Source of the DNA: Deinococcus aquaticus
GTDB taxonomy: Bacteria > Deinococcota > Deinococci > Deinococcales > Deinococcaceae
Direction of reading: 5' to 3'
Assembly (NCBI RefSeq): GCF_028622095.1
Contig: NZ_CP115165.1
Span: forward strand, 1,091,001 to 1,155,000
Length of the DNA: 64,000 nt
Shown here: one piece after another, positions 54,845 to 64,000 of the stretch
Position numbering within the stretch: position 1 is the first letter of the stretch
How the letters are laid out: every line of letters starts with the position of its first letter
Program-made: the position numbers and the translations under genes
Notes under the pieces: generated by a model
The model's database searches: none
What the model saw: only the letters and a program-made list of their open reading frames with translations
Told to the model about the DNA's origin: nothing

Positions 54845-55405
54845 TTACGCGGCGGGCTGGTCAGAGGTAGGCCGGGCGCCCGGGGCCGGGTCGGCGTCCG
54901 GGGTGCGGCGGCCCCGGCTGGGACGTTCGGTGTCGCCGGGGGTGGCCTGGGCGGCGCTGGCGGCAGCGGGACTGGTGGCGGAACCGGCGGCTGGGCTGGG
55001 GGTGGGGGCCGCTGCCGGGGTGCCGGGCGCGGCGGCGATGCGGGTCAGGGTGGTCTCGAAGGCACGCAGGGCGTCGCTGGCTTCCAGGTCCGCGACGGCG
55101 CGGGCGTTCAGCGCGCCGAGTTCCTCGCGGGTTACGGCGTACTCGGGGGCGTCGTGGCCTTTCAGGGCGTGCAGGACTCGGTAGGCGGTGGGGGCCTCGA
55201 TGGTCGCGTGCTTGCTGGTGGTGACAGTGGGGTCGCTGTGCATGTCCGCGCCGATCAGGGTGATGGTCTGCGGGCTGATCAGCGTGACGCGGTCGCCGCG
55301 TTCCTCCATGTGCGCGGCGAGTTGCAGCAGGCCGCGCAGGTCGAGCATGTGGTGGAACAGGTCGAGGTGGGCCAGCATGGCTCCGGCTTTTTTCAGGGTG
55401 TCCAT
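54845..55405 (-). CDS. Unknown protein with disordered tail, palindromic promoter
   Basis: A 186-residue protein. The first 115 residues look folded (MDTLKKAGAMLAHLDLFHHM, MEERGDRVTLISPQTITLIG, TIEAPTAYRVLHALKGHDAP, EELGALNARAVADLEASDAL). The last ~65 are Ala, Pro and Thr with charged residues and likely disordered. No family recognised. It is transcribed from a near-consensus promoter with a palindrome in the spacer and begins five bases after the -10 box, so it is probably tightly regulated and leaderless. Confidence 0.8.
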   Translation of the reverse strand: MDTLKKAGAMLAHLDLFHHMLDLRGLLQLAAHMEERGDRVTLISPQTITLIGADMHSDPTVTTSKHATIEAPTAYRVLHALKGHDAPEYAVTREELGALNARAVADLEASDALRAFETTLTRIAAAPGTPAAAPTPSPAAGSATSPAAASAAQATPGDTERPSRGRRTPDADPAPGARPTSDQPAA

Positions 55406-55410
55406 ACCCG

Positions 55411-55439
55411 CATTATTCTGTTTTAAGCAGAATTGTCAA
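55411..55439 (-). promoter_or_regulatory. Promoter with palindromic operator
   Basis: On the minus strand TTGACA, 17 bases, ATAATG. The spacer contains the 19-bp palindrome ATTCTG-N7-CAGAAT (55415-55433), which overlaps the -10 box by two bases. A bound repressor would block RNA polymerase. The site does not match the Deinococcus radiation/desiccation motif. Confidence 0.75.
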
Positions 55440-55469
55440 GAGGCGTTTTGCATAATCGACGAACACCGT

Positions 55470-56645
55470 TTAATTTCTGACCTGACTGCGCCCGGTCAGC
55501 GTCACCGGCACCTGGAGCGTCTTCCCGGCGCGCAACACCGTCAGCGTCACCGTATCGCCCGGCCGGAACGCCCGCACCGCGTACTGGAACTCGCTGAAGT
55601 TCACGATCCGCTTTCCGTTCACGGCCGTCACGATGTCCCCCGATATCCGCTCGTCGTTCCCGTCCAGTTGCAGCGGCTGCAACCCCGCCTTCTCGGCCGG
55701 ACTGCCGCGCGACACCCCCGTGAAGAACGCGCCCGGCGTGTCGCCCAGTTTCAGCACGCGGCTCAGCTCGCTGAAGCCCCGCTCGGGCAGAAAGAACAGA
55801 TTCCCGAACGGCCCGCCCAGCGAGATCCCGATCACCGGCGCGTCGCGCTTCTCACCGGCTTTCAGGGCCGTCAGGCGCGGGTCCGTCGTCGTCACCGGCA
55901 CCGCGTATGCCCGGCTGCGCCGACCCTCCAGCCGGATGTAACTCACGATGCCCGTCACCTGCCCGGTCGCGTTCAGCACCGGGCCGCCGCTGTCGCCCGG
56001 CACGACCGGCGCACTCAGTTCCAGCGTGCCCGGCGGGTAATCCGCGCGGCCCGCGTCGGCGTCCAGGGCGGTCAGGCGCCCGGTCTTGGGCCGCAGGAAC
56101 GCCCCCTCACCGTTTCCGATCGCCAGCGTGATGTTCCCCACGCCGGGCGCGCCGGTCGCCAGCGGCAGGAACGGCGTCCCGGCCGGCACCTTCACGCGCA
56201 GCAGCGCCAGATCGTCCTGATCGTTGTACCCGACCACCTCCACCGCGTAGCGTTTGCGGTCCAGTGTCTGCGCGCTCAGGTTCTGCGCGCCCTTCACCAC
56301 GTGGTACGCCGTCAGCGCCAGCCCGTCCGCCGAGATCAGCACCGCCGACCCCACGCCGTCCGGGTTGTCGCAGCGGGTCGGCGCGCACTGCTCGATCCGC
56401 AGTGTGGCGGGCCGCGCCTTCTGGAACAGCGCCTGCAAGCGCGTTTCCTCCGCTGCTGTCAGCGGGGCCGGTTGCGGCGTGCTGGCGCGGCGTTCCGTGA
56501 CGCTGGGTGCGGGCGCAGCCGTCTGCGCGGCCACCGGAGAGGCCCACAGCGGCAGCGCCAGCAGGGCTCCCAGAAGGGCCCGGCCCGGCAGTGCGGAGCG
56601 GCGGGCGGGCGTGGCGGACCTGCGCGGAGCTGGACTGTCGTTCAT
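55470..56645 (-). CDS. HtrA-like secreted serine protease with PDZ domain
   Basis: A 391-residue protein. An N-terminal signal sequence ([20 protein letters not shown], near residue 24-42) is followed by a trypsin-like domain with His in [10 protein letters not shown] near residue 116, Asp in [12 protein letters not shown] near 146 and Ser in [15 protein letters not shown] near 218. A PDZ domain follows (residues about 290-385, [20 protein letters not shown]). It probably handles damaged envelope proteins. CACACT lies five bases before the ATG. Confidence 0.93.
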   Translation of the reverse strand: MNDSPAPRRSATPARRSALPGRALLGALLALPLWASPVAAQTAAPAPSVTERRASTPQPAPLTAAEETRLQALFQKARPATLRIEQCAPTRCDNPDGVGSAVLISADGLALTAYHVVKGAQNLSAQTLDRKRYAVEVVGYNDQDDLALLRVKVPAGTPFLPLATGAPGVGNITLAIGNGEGAFLRPKTGRLTALDADAGRADYPPGTLELSAPVVPGDSGGPVLNATGQVTGIVSYIRLEGRRSRAYAVPVTTTDPRLTALKAGEKRDAPVIGISLGGPFGNLFFLPERGFSELSRVLKLGDTPGAFFTGVSRGSPAEKAGLQPLQLDGNDERISGDIVTAVNGKRIVNFSEFQYAVRAFRPGDTVTLTVLRAGKTLQVPVTLTGRSQVRN

Positions 56646-56707
56646 GCTTCAGTGTGCTCGCCACTCGCGCGGCCGGCTGTGTCGGAACTCTCCATCCGGC
56701 CTGTCTG

Positions 56708-56843
56708 ATATGGATTCCGTCTGTTTCGTTAACAACCCGGGACAGCACCGGGCTGCCAACTCCACGCCCGGAATCCTCTCTGCTCCTGCTCGCGTCCGCT
56801 CGGATGGAACGGTTTTTGCAAACCATTCCATCGGAGTCCGTAT
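56708..56843 (-). repeat. Interspersed MITE-like repeat, copy G
   Basis: A 136-bp copy flanked by TGA on both sides with one end changed to ATATGGATTCCG. On the minus strand hairpin 1 reads GATGGAATGGTTT/AAAACCGTTCCATC, with compensatory changes relative to other copies. Hairpin 2 keeps CCCGG/CCGGG. Confidence 0.88.
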
Positions 56844-56891
56844 GACCGGGCAGCCGCCGCCGGCAGCCTGCCCGGCGGTAGATTTCCTGGT

Positions 56892-57356
56892 ATGTCCATC
56901 CCGCCTGACCTGACGGCCGTGTTCGTGTATGGCACCCTGATGCCCGGCGAACGCAACGCCCACGTGGCCCGGCAGGGCGGCCCCTTCACCGCGCAGGAGG
57001 CGGCCCTGAGCGGGTACGACCTGCTGCACCTGCACCCGGAAGGGTACCCGGCCCTGCGGCCCAGCGCCGCGCCGCCCGGCACGCAGGCCCCGGTGCGCGG
57101 CTACCTGCTGACCTACACCCCGCAGGCCTGGGAGGCCGCGCTGCCCTTCCTGGACCACCTCGAAGGCCTGCACGAGCAGCCGCCCCTATACAGGCGCGAG
57201 CAGGTCACGGTGACGACCGTGCCGGGCGGCCAGCCGCGCCACGCCTGGGTGTACGTGTACGCCCGCGCGGACCGCCTGTCCGGCGCGCAGTGGTTGCCCG
57301 GCGGAGACTGGCGCGTGACCCTGGCCCGCGACCAGCCCGGCAGTGACGAACGCTGA
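56892..57356 (+). CDS. Gamma-glutamylcyclotransferase-like protein
   Basis: A 154-residue protein with the AIG2/GGCT substrate loop [14 protein letters not shown] near residue 9 and the catalytic Glu in [12 protein letters not shown] near 92. Members release 5-oxoproline from gamma-glutamyl groups. TAGATT lies seven bases before the ATG. A terminator follows, shared with rpsO on the other strand. Confidence 0.88.
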   Translation: MSIPPDLTAVFVYGTLMPGERNAHVARQGGPFTAQEAALSGYDLLHLHPEGYPALRPSAAPPGTQAPVRGYLLTYTPQAWEAALPFLDHLEGLHEQPPLYRREQVTVTTVPGGQPRHAWVYVYARADRLSGAQWLPGGDWRVTLARDQPGSDER

Positions 57357-57383
57357 AGCCACACGCGACACCCCGCATGAGAA

Positions 57384-57414
57384 AGCGCCCGGCCGGAACT
57401 TCCGGCTGGGCGCT
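57384..57414. terminator. Bidirectional terminator between cyclotransferase and rpsO
   Basis: AGCGCCCGGCCGGAA/TTCCGGCTGGGCGCT, a 15-bp stem with one G-T pair and a 1-base or slightly opened loop. CTGCTCTGTTAAG follows on the plus strand and the mirror side carries TTTCTC. Confidence 0.78.
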
Positions 57415-57447
57415 GCTCTGTTAAGTGCTGTTCTGGTGTGCGTTGGC

Positions 57448-57723
<276 letters not shown>

Positions 57724-57825
57724 GTTGAGCCTCTCGTGTTAGTGAAGTCCCGCGCGCAGCAGCCGGGGAAAATCCAGGGTCCATTCAGCGGACACCGGGC
57801 CCCACCGCTCGCGGCGGCAAACGCA

Positions 57826-57853
57826 ATGATACCACGAACGTCCGGACTGACAA
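57826..57853 (-). promoter_or_regulatory. Promoter of rpsO
   Basis: On the minus strand TTGTCA, 16 bases, TATCAT. The start should fall near 57819, giving a leader of about 95 bases before the rpsO ATG. Confidence 0.7.
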
Positions 57854-57862
57854 GCGCCCGCC

Positions 57863-57891
57863 TTGACTTTGTGCAGTGTCGCCCCTAAGAT
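57863..57891 (+). promoter_or_regulatory. Promoter of tRNA-Leu
   Basis: TTGACT, 17 bases, TAAGAT. The tRNA begins 21 bases after the -10 box. It diverges from the rpsO promoter with 9 bases between the two -35 boxes. Confidence 0.8.
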
Positions 57892-57910
57892 TGCTATCGC
57901 CTCTCAGAGA

Positions 57911-57995
<85 letters not shown>

Positions 57996-58106
57996 ACAGA
58001 TTCAGTGCCGGCACTCCTGCGGGAATGCCGGCACTGCTTCTTGCTGCCCTCTGCTGTGCGCTTTCCCTGGCACGCCTGCCGGGGTGGCTGTCCCGCGCGG
58101 GTGTGC

Positions 58107-58112
58107 TATGCT
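58107..58112 (+). promoter_or_regulatory. -10 box of the SRP RNA gene
   Basis: TATGCT lies seven bases before the predicted 5' end of the SRP RNA at 58120. Confidence 0.65.
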
Positions 58113-58119
58113 CCGCAAC

Positions 58120-58228
<109 letters not shown>

Positions 58229-58296
58229 ATATCAGTTCAGGGCGGTCCCGTTTCAGGCGGGGCCGCCCTTGTCGTGCGCCCGGACACAGGGAGCTG

Positions 58297-58506
58297 CTAA
58301 CGGGTCAGGCGGTCCAGGTCCGTCTGCGCGCTTCTCAGGCGCGCCTGCCGGTCCTCGCGCTCGGTCCAGACGTGCCGGGTGGCCGTGAAGGCCTCGCCGT
58401 GGCCCAGCCACACGCCCGCGCCCGTCCAGATAAACGCGTCGCTGGGAAGCTGACGGTGGGCGGGCAGGGCCAGGTCCAGCAGCGGATGAAGTGCGGGCAG
58501 CGTCAT
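58297..58506 (-). CDS. Small hypothetical protein
   Basis: A 69-residue protein (MTLPALHPLLDLALPAHRQL, then WTGAGVWLGHGEAFTATRHV and a charged helical end ERQARLRSAQTDLDRL-like). Codon third positions are GC-rich as in real genes here. CACGCT lies six bases before the ATG. Nothing else supports it, and no family is recognised. Confidence 0.5.
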   Translation of the reverse strand: MTLPALHPLLDLALPAHRQLPSDAFIWTGAGVWLGHGEAFTATRHVWTEREDRQARLRSAQTDLDRLTR

Positions 58507-58598
58507 GTGCCCAGCGTGCCGGGCCGGTGTCAGGCCCGCGTTCCCGCCCGGTCAGCGCCACGTCACGCCCGCCCACGCCCCGCGCGGGTGCCTGTGCC

Positions 58599-58976
58599 TC
58601 AGCGGGTCTTGGGTTGCAGGACCAGCGCCTGCGTTTCCTTCACGACCGCCAGTTCCCGTAAGCGCTCGCCGTCCAGATCGCCGGATTTCGCCAGGGCCTC
58701 GGCGCGGCGGCGGTCGATGGTCGCCACTTCCAGCGCCGCCGCGTCCCCGAACACCTCGCGGAAGCGGTCCAGCGGGTACTCGATCCGCCGCGAGACTTTC
58801 AGCGTGGCGCGGTACAGGTCCGTCTCGGCCTGCCCGCCGCCCAGCAGGGCCGCCTTGACCCGCGCGCCCAGTTCGTCCCGCTCGGTTTCCAGTCCCAGGA
58901 TCGTGTCGCGCAGCGTGGCGTAGCGTTCCAGCAGTTCGCTCAGGGTCAGGTCTTCCGGGCTGTCCATGCCGTCCAT
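58599..58976 (-). CDS. Hypothetical coiled-coil protein
   Basis: A 125-residue charged, helical protein. [20 protein letters not shown] and [20 protein letters not shown] form a likely coiled coil; [20 protein letters not shown] and [20 protein letters not shown] follow. It resembles small host-nuclease or siphovirus-Gp157-like helical proteins only in general shape. TATGCT lies six bases before the ATG at 58976, which fixes the start. Confidence 0.75.
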   Translation of the reverse strand: MDGMDSPEDLTLSELLERYATLRDTILGLETERDELGARVKAALLGGGQAETDLYRATLKVSRRIEYPLDRFREVFGDAAALEVATIDRRRAEALAKSGDLDGERLRELAVVKETQALVLQPKTR

Positions 58977-59054
58977 GCCGTCAGCATACGGTCCGCCGCG
59001 CCTCTCTATACCCCGTTCAGCCGCGCTGGCCGGGCGGGCGCTAGCATGCGCCGC

Positions 59055-59779
<725 letters not shown>

Positions 59780-59782
59780 GAA

Positions 59783-59849
59783 GGCAGATAGCTGAAAGCA
59801 GATGGCAGATGGCTCAGCGGCCTCTGCCATCTGCCTTCAGCCATAAGCC
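59783..59849. terminator. Long imperfect inverted repeat, bidirectional terminator
   Basis: Arms of 27 bases with four mismatches, including the perfect GCAGATGGCAGA/TCTGCCATCTGC (59798-59834), lie between converging genes. The arm is built from repeated GCAGATGGC words. Confidence 0.75.
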
Positions 59850-59861
59850 ATCGGCCTCCGC

Positions 59862-61097
59862 TCAGATCACGAATTCGCCCGCGCGCATCACGGCCTCACG
59901 CGTGCCGTCCTTCGCCACGCCGTCCACGTCCATCTCGCCGCTGCCGATCATCCAGTCCACGTGCGTCAGGCTGTCGTTGCCGCCCGCCGCCAGGAAGTCC
60001 TCCAGGGGCATGTCCACTCCGCCCCGCACGTTGAAGCGGTACGCGCTGCCGATGGCGATGTGCGACGCGGCGTTCTCGTCGTACAGGGTGTTGAAGAAGA
60101 ACAGGCCCGAACGGCTGATGGGGCTGGAGTGCGGCACCAGGGCCACCTCGCCCAGTCGGTGGCTGCCCTCGTCGGTGTCGATCATCTTCAGCAGCGCGCT
60201 CTCGCCCTTCCCGGCGCTGGCCTTCGTGATGCGCCCATCTTTGAACTCGATGCGGATGCCGTCAATCAGGGTGCCGTTGTAAGACAGCGGCTTGGTGCTG
60301 ACGACCGTGCCGTCCACCCGCTCGCGGTGCGGGGCGGTCCAGACTTCCTCGGTGGGGATGTTCGCCGTGAAGGTGATCCCGGCTGGCGTATCGGCCGCGC
60401 CGCCGCCCCACACGTGATCGTCTGCGAGGCCCACGGTCAGGTCCGTCCCGCCACCCTGGAAGTGCAGGGCCGCGTACTGCTTGCCGGTCAGCAGGTCGCG
60501 GCGGCGTTTCAGGTCCCCCAGGTGCGTTTCCCACAGTGCCACCGGGTCCGGCTGGTCCGCGCGGGTCGCGGCGAAGATTGCGTCCCACTGCTGCTCGACG
60601 GCCTGCTCGGCACTCGCGTCCGGGAACATCAGTTCGGCCCAGCCGCTGACGGGCGCGCTGATCAGGTTCCAGTTCAGGCGGTTCGTCATGACCTGCGCGG
60701 TGTACGGGCGGCGATACGCGGCCAGCGTCCGCTGGTGCGTCGCCACCCGCTCGGCGTCCACGCTGCCCAGCAGGTTCGGGTTGGTCGCGCGGATCGCCAG
60801 GACTGCGCCGCCCGCCCCGGCCGTCTCGATCTCGGCATCCACCCGCCAGCGGCTGATCTGGTCGAAACTGCCGTCCGGTGCCAGCTCAAACCGGGCCAAC
60901 TGCACGTCGTCGTCATCCCAGCGGACATCCACGAAACTGGCGCCCGCCGCGTACGCCTCGCGCACCACCAGCCGCGCCAGGGCAGCCGTTTCGACCGGGG
61001 CCTGCACCAGCAGCCGCTGTCCGGGTTTCACGCCCACGCCCACCTGAACGGCCAGCCGCGCGTAGTTCCGTAACTTCTCTTCAAACGTCAGGGTCAT
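59862..61097 (-). CDS. M29 family aminopeptidase
   Basis: The 411-residue enzyme belongs to the thermophilic aminopeptidase (AmpS/AmpT) family, a dimeric cytosolic metallopeptidase. Landmarks: KLRNYARLAVQVGVGVKPGQ near the start, GGGTDLTVGLADDHVW near 220, ANIPTEEVWTAPHRERVDGT near 250 (metal Glu and His), LGEVALVPHSSPISRSGLFF near 320 and HIAIGSAYRFNVRGG near 350. TATCCT lies seven bases before the ATG at 61097, so the ATG six codons upstream is rejected. Confidence 0.95.
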   Translation of the reverse strand: MTLTFEEKLRNYARLAVQVGVGVKPGQRLLVQAPVETAALARLVVREAYAAGASFVDVRWDDDDVQLARFELAPDGSFDQISRWRVDAEIETAGAGGAVLAIRATNPNLLGSVDAERVATHQRTLAAYRRPYTAQVMTNRLNWNLISAPVSGWAELMFPDASAEQAVEQQWDAIFAATRADQPDPVALWETHLGDLKRRRDLLTGKQYAALHFQGGGTDLTVGLADDHVWGGGAADTPAGITFTANIPTEEVWTAPHRERVDGTVVSTKPLSYNGTLIDGIRIEFKDGRITKASAGKGESALLKMIDTDEGSHRLGEVALVPHSSPISRSGLFFFNTLYDENAASHIAIGSAYRFNVRGGVDMPLEDFLAAGGNDSLTHVDWMIGSGEMDVDGVAKDGTREAVMRAGEFVI

Positions 61098-61161
61098 GCC
61101 CGGCAGGATAGCCACGCGGGGCCGGGATATACAAAAGACCGTCCCGCCTCGCCGCGCACCC

Positions 61162-61190
61162 TTGACGGATTCCCAAAGCGCCTTTATAGT
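61162..61190 (+). promoter_or_regulatory. Promoter of tRNA-Pro
   Basis: TTGACG, 17 bases, TATAGT, close to consensus, 16 bases before the tRNA 5' end. Confidence 0.85.
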
Positions 61191-61205
61191 TCTGTGGCTG
61201 GGTAT

Positions 61206-61285
<80 letters not shown>

Positions 61286-61286
61286 A

Positions 61287-61320
61287 AGCACCGGAGTGAG
61301 AAATCACTCCGGTGCTTCTT
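61287..61320 (+). terminator. Terminator of tRNA-Pro
   Basis: AGCACCGGAGTGA, a GAAA tetraloop and TCACTCCGGTGCT form a perfect 13-bp stem, followed by TCTTTTGTT. It starts five bases after the tRNA. Confidence 0.9.
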
Positions 61321-61380
61321 TTGTTGTGCCAGTCGGTTACCGGGCTGCGATGTCCGGCAACGCCGCACCGGACCCCGTAA

Positions 61381-62561
61381 ACCAAGAGTTTCCACTTCCC
61401 TGCTGATGTCGTGTCACGCGGCGTCAAGCAGGGGGCCGTCCTGCTCCATCCCGGTCAGGACGTACTTTTCGGCATTCTGAGCTGCCTGCCGTTGTGCGGC
61501 CCGCCACGTCATTCCCGGTACTTCCCTACGCACCCGTAACACCGCGTGAAAGGCCTCCACCACGCACCACACCCAGTTCTCCTGCGCCTGGATCGTCCGG
61601 CAATGACAGCGTCCCAGTCCCAGGTTCTGCTTGAAGAACCGGTGAATCACCTCAATTCCCCAGCGGGCCTTCCAGGCCCGCAGCAGTGAGCGAACCGTGA
61701 CGTCACCACCAAACGTGCTGAACAGGAAAAACCGTGTCCACTCCCCGTGCACCTTGCGCCACACGATCAGGACATCGAACCCACCGACCTCACGGGTGAC
61801 CGACAATCGACGGACACGCCACCCGAACTCCGCGTACAGGTGGCAGCGTTCTGGAGGGAACTGCCGACTCAGCGCACCGAGGGTGAGTCCCTCACCCTCG
61901 AACTGCACGGTCATATTGGCTTTGGCACGGATCAATACCGGAATCTGATGCTCGCGACTGAAGGTCACAGCCGCGTCCCGCCCGAACTCCCCATCCAGGA
62001 GGAGACCCGCCATGGGGACGCCCGCCGCGAGGCAATCCTGGACGACGTGGATCATTTCCTGAGTCGCTGTACGGTAAGGATAGCGCTCTGTATGCAGGGC
62101 CTGGGAAACCTTGAAGCGCTCCAGCAACGGAACTGGATCTTCACCGAACCTGACCAGGGCCGCGGAGGTGAACTGATGGCCCAGACGGGTCTGGGCCTGA
62201 CCGCTGTAGTGGTAGTTCACGCCTTCCATCGTCCGTCCGGCGTGGGGCACCATGACGAAATCAATGGCCAGGAACGCGCCCTCCGGCGCGTTCCTGGCTC
62301 GACGCTTGAAGTCCTCCGTGGAGGCGAAGGAGTCCCGCGCCATCTCTTTGGAGATGGCACTTTTACACAGGGTGCTGTAGGGGATGAGGCCACTGAGGCT
62401 GGTGACCCGGTTCAGCTGAGCGGTGATGATGCTGTGCGGTAGGCTGGGGATGCGAGGCATAGTCACTTCGCATAAAGGCCCATGAGACCGGGGAATTTCA
62501 AGCCCCTGCCTCCTGGGCCTTCGTGCTGGTCGCTATTCCCTCGCCTGTGGAAACTCTTGGT
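61381..62561 (-). mobile_element. IS4-superfamily (IS701-like) insertion sequence
   Basis: About 1.18 kb bounded by inverted repeats ACCAAGAGTTTCCAC (61381-61395) and its complement (62547-62561). The outer flanks show a duplicated GTAAAC (61377-61382 and 62560-62565) that partly overlaps the repeat ends, so the target duplication is four to six bases. It sits between the tRNA-Pro terminator and thrB and interrupts no visible gene. Confidence 0.85.
61414..62466 (-). CDS. IS701/IS4-like DDE transposase
   Basis: A 350-residue transposase. Catalytic Asp residues lie in FLAIDFVMVPHAG near residue 68 and AGLLLDGEFGRDA near 157. The C-terminal signature WKARWGIEVIHRFFKQNLGL keeps R-(3)-E-(6)-K with Trp in place of the IS4 Tyr. 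The frame is open from end to end, so the element may be active. Confidence 0.9.
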   Translation of the reverse strand: MTMPRIPSLPHSIITAQLNRVTSLSGLIPYSTLCKSAISKEMARDSFASTEDFKRRARNAPEGAFLAIDFVMVPHAGRTMEGVNYHYSGQAQTRLGHQFTSAALVRFGEDPVPLLERFKVSQALHTERYPYRTATQEMIHVVQDCLAAGVPMAGLLLDGEFGRDAAVTFSREHQIPVLIRAKANMTVQFEGEGLTLGALSRQFPPERCHLYAEFGWRVRRLSVTREVGGFDVLIVWRKVHGEWTRFFLFSTFGGDVTVRSLLRAWKARWGIEVIHRFFKQNLGLGRCHCRTIQAQENWVWCVVEAFHAVLRVRREVPGMTWRAAQRQAAQNAEKYVLTGMEQDGPLLDAA

Positions 62562-62620
62562 AAACGAGAGGGTCGGGCGCGGCGCTGGTTCTTACGGCAT
62601 TGTTCCGAAGGTATTCAGCC

Positions 62621-63586
62621 TCAGCGTTCGATGAGGGTACCAGCTGCGTCGATGGGGAAGTCCAGTACGCGGCCTTCCAGTCCGTTGCGGGTCATCACGC
62701 CGTGCAGGTAGGCGTGCAGGGGCGCGGTGGGCTCTCGGGTGTCGTGAAAGCACAGCACGGTGGGGCCGGCGCCGCTGAGGGCCGCGCCGAGTGCGCCGTG
62801 CTTCCAGGCTTCTTCCAGGATGTCGCTCAGGCCCGGCACCAGCGGCGCGCGCCAGACCTGATGAATGTAGTCCTGCATGGCGTGGCGAAGCAGGTCCAGG
62901 CGACCCTGCGAGAGTGCGGCGGCCAGCAGCGCGGCGTGCGACAGGGCGTGCACGGCGTCGGCGCGGCTGTACTCCTTGGGCAGCACGGCGCGGGCCTTGC
63001 TGGTGCTCAGCTCGAAGTCCGGGATCAGGACAGTCACGCCCAGGTTCGCGGGCGGGTCCAGCCTCACGTAGTGCGTGCCGAGCTTGTCCAGGGTCGCCAC
63101 GACGATCCCGCCGAACAGGGCGGGGGCCACGTTATCCGGGTGGCCTTCCTCGCGCGCGGCGACGTCCAGCACCGCCAGGTCGTCCAGCGGGCAGCCCATC
63201 AGTTCGTTCCCGGCGACGATCCCGGCGACCAGTGCGGCGGCGCTGCTGCCCAGGCCGCGCGCCAGGGGCACGTCCGTCTCGATCTCGATGCGGGCTGGCG
63301 GCAGGGGGCGCCCGGCACGTCTGGCGGCCAGCAGCATGGCGCGGTACACGTAGTTGCTCTCGTCGGTGGGCGTGCCGGCCAGTTCCGCGCCTGTGGGAAC
63401 GATCTCGGTGGTGGCCTGCGGCGTGACGCGCAGCGTGGTGTACAGCGGCACGCTCAGGCCCAGGCTGTCGAAGCCGGGCCCCAGGTTGGCGCTGCTGGCG
63501 GGAGCGCGCACGGTGAAGGTGCCGGTGGGCGGCTCCCGCGTGGGGGTGGGGGCGGCGGGGCGGTCGCGTTCAGATGGTCCGGGCAT
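62621..63586 (-). CDS. thrB: Homoserine kinase
   Basis: ThrB phosphorylates homoserine in threonine synthesis. The 321-residue GHMP kinase has [20 protein letters not shown] near residue 26, the ATP loop [20 protein letters not shown] near 105, the [12 protein letters not shown] motif near 145 and the C-terminal [13 protein letters not shown] near 278. A GGAGG site lies 13 bases before the ATG, further than usual. Other threonine genes (thrA, thrC) are not in the window. Confidence 0.96.
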   Translation of the reverse strand: MPGPSERDRPAAPTPTREPPTGTFTVRAPASSANLGPGFDSLGLSVPLYTTLRVTPQATTEIVPTGAELAGTPTDESNYVYRAMLLAARRAGRPLPPARIEIETDVPLARGLGSSAAALVAGIVAGNELMGCPLDDLAVLDVAAREEGHPDNVAPALFGGIVVATLDKLGTHYVRLDPPANLGVTVLIPDFELSTSKARAVLPKEYSRADAVHALSHAALLAAALSQGRLDLLRHAMQDYIHQVWRAPLVPGLSDILEEAWKHGALGAALSGAGPTVLCFHDTREPTAPLHAYLHGVMTRNGLEGRVLDFPIDAAGTLIER

Positions 63587-64000
63587 AGGTGGGGGGCCTC
63601 CGTGCCGCGCCGCTGTTGGGCGAGGCCTGATGCCGCTATGCTACCCACCCCTCTGGTCACTGTGGGGCCAGCGGTAAGACAAATGGCACGGATACGACCG
63701 GTCAACTCCTGCTGTGAAAGCCGCTGGGAGCGGTCAGTGCAGGTAGAGTCGCCCGCTTCCAGCACCGGCAGCCGACCGGATGGTGCCGGCAGTCCAGAAA
63801 GGGAAGAGGGCACACCGTATGAGAATCTGTGTCGGTCCCCAGAGGTTGATGCTGGGGGGTGATCCAGTCCGTCCTCATGTGCAACTGTCTTTGGGGTCAG
63901 GTCAGAAATGAGCGTTCTGGCCGCGATTCTGAAGTCCAGCCTTAACGGGAATTGGCGGGACATCCATCCCGCCTTCGTCCGCCCTTGAGAAAGTACGACC
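63587..64000. other. Region without a recognised gene
   Basis: The first 70 bases hold the thrB leader with TAGCAT (minus strand) at 63635-63640. Beyond it I see no convincing gene. A 26-codon frame at 63908-63988 (+), MSVLAAILKSSLNGNWRDIH then PAFVRP and a stop, has no ribosome binding site; a one-base shift would keep the frame open to the window end, so it could be the start of a gene or a decayed mobile element cut by the edge. Confidence 0.4.

Noticed and set aside
55415..55433. Palindrome as a radiation/desiccation response motif
   Set aside because: ATTCTG-N7-CAGAAT does not match the known 17-bp Deinococcus motif (TTATGTCAT-type), nor the CTG-N10-CAG LexA site of enterobacteria.

Overview
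This window is a piece of a high-GC Deinococcus chromosome. The main reasons are: a glutaminyl-tRNA synthetase carrying the C-terminal GatB/YqeY-type tail known from Deinococcus; an HU protein with a basic N-terminal extension; a V/A-type ATPase operon in the Thermus/Deinococcus gene order (G-I-K-E-C-F-A-B-D); Thermus-like PII proteins; and more than fifteen genes whose start codon lies 4-9 bases after a TAnnnT -10 box with no Shine-Dalgarno sequence, the leaderless style reported for Deinococcus. I cannot name the species.

Layout: 1-5.1 kb holds two tRNA genes (Phe, Asp), a metallophosphoesterase, a secreted or membrane-anchored penicillin-acylase-family enzyme and small unknown genes. At 5.3-7.9 kb an MFS transporter ends exactly at a small interspersed repeat that was later hit by an IS4-type insertion sequence. 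At 8-12.8 kb lie ispE-ispD-ubiX and a plsY-like gene coupled to a large TPR membrane protein. At 12.9-18 kb are a ThiF/MoeB-like protein, HU, peptidyl-tRNA hydrolase, an M42 aminopeptidase and a DUF4126 membrane protein. At 18.3-22 kb are two consecutive glnK-amtB pairs. At 22.5-31.1 kb is the V-type ATPase operon. At 31.4-40.5 kb are a CoA-transferase, HD hydrolase, ROK sugar kinase, thioesterase, an FtsB/DivIC-like protein, thymidine phosphorylase, a CDGSH/ferredoxin protein with a WYL regulator, and three DinB-family genes. At 40.5-46.3 kb are a CcdA/thioredoxin pair, an ECF sigma/anti-sigma pair, ftsH and a truncated FtsH paralogue. At 46.4-57 kb are TPR and beta-propeller proteins, glnS, an HtrA-like protease and unknowns. 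At 57.4-63.6 kb are rpsO, tRNA-Leu, SRP RNA, carbonic anhydrase, an M29 aminopeptidase, tRNA-Pro, a second insertion sequence and thrB.

The most unusual points are (1) a stand-alone FtsH N-terminal domain gene directly upstream of ftsH, sharing a 79-bp near-identical DNA tract with it; (2) a family of seven ~121-136 bp MITE-like repeats with TSA flanking triplets, several exactly at stop codons, containing two hairpins whose stems vary in a compensatory way between copies; (3) two neighbouring ammonium channels, one with the twin-His pore and the other with Glu in place of the first His, each next to a PII protein lacking the uridylylated Tyr51; (4) a short unknown gene driven by a near-consensus promoter whose spacer is a 19-bp palindrome. 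No CRISPR array, rRNA or prophage was seen.
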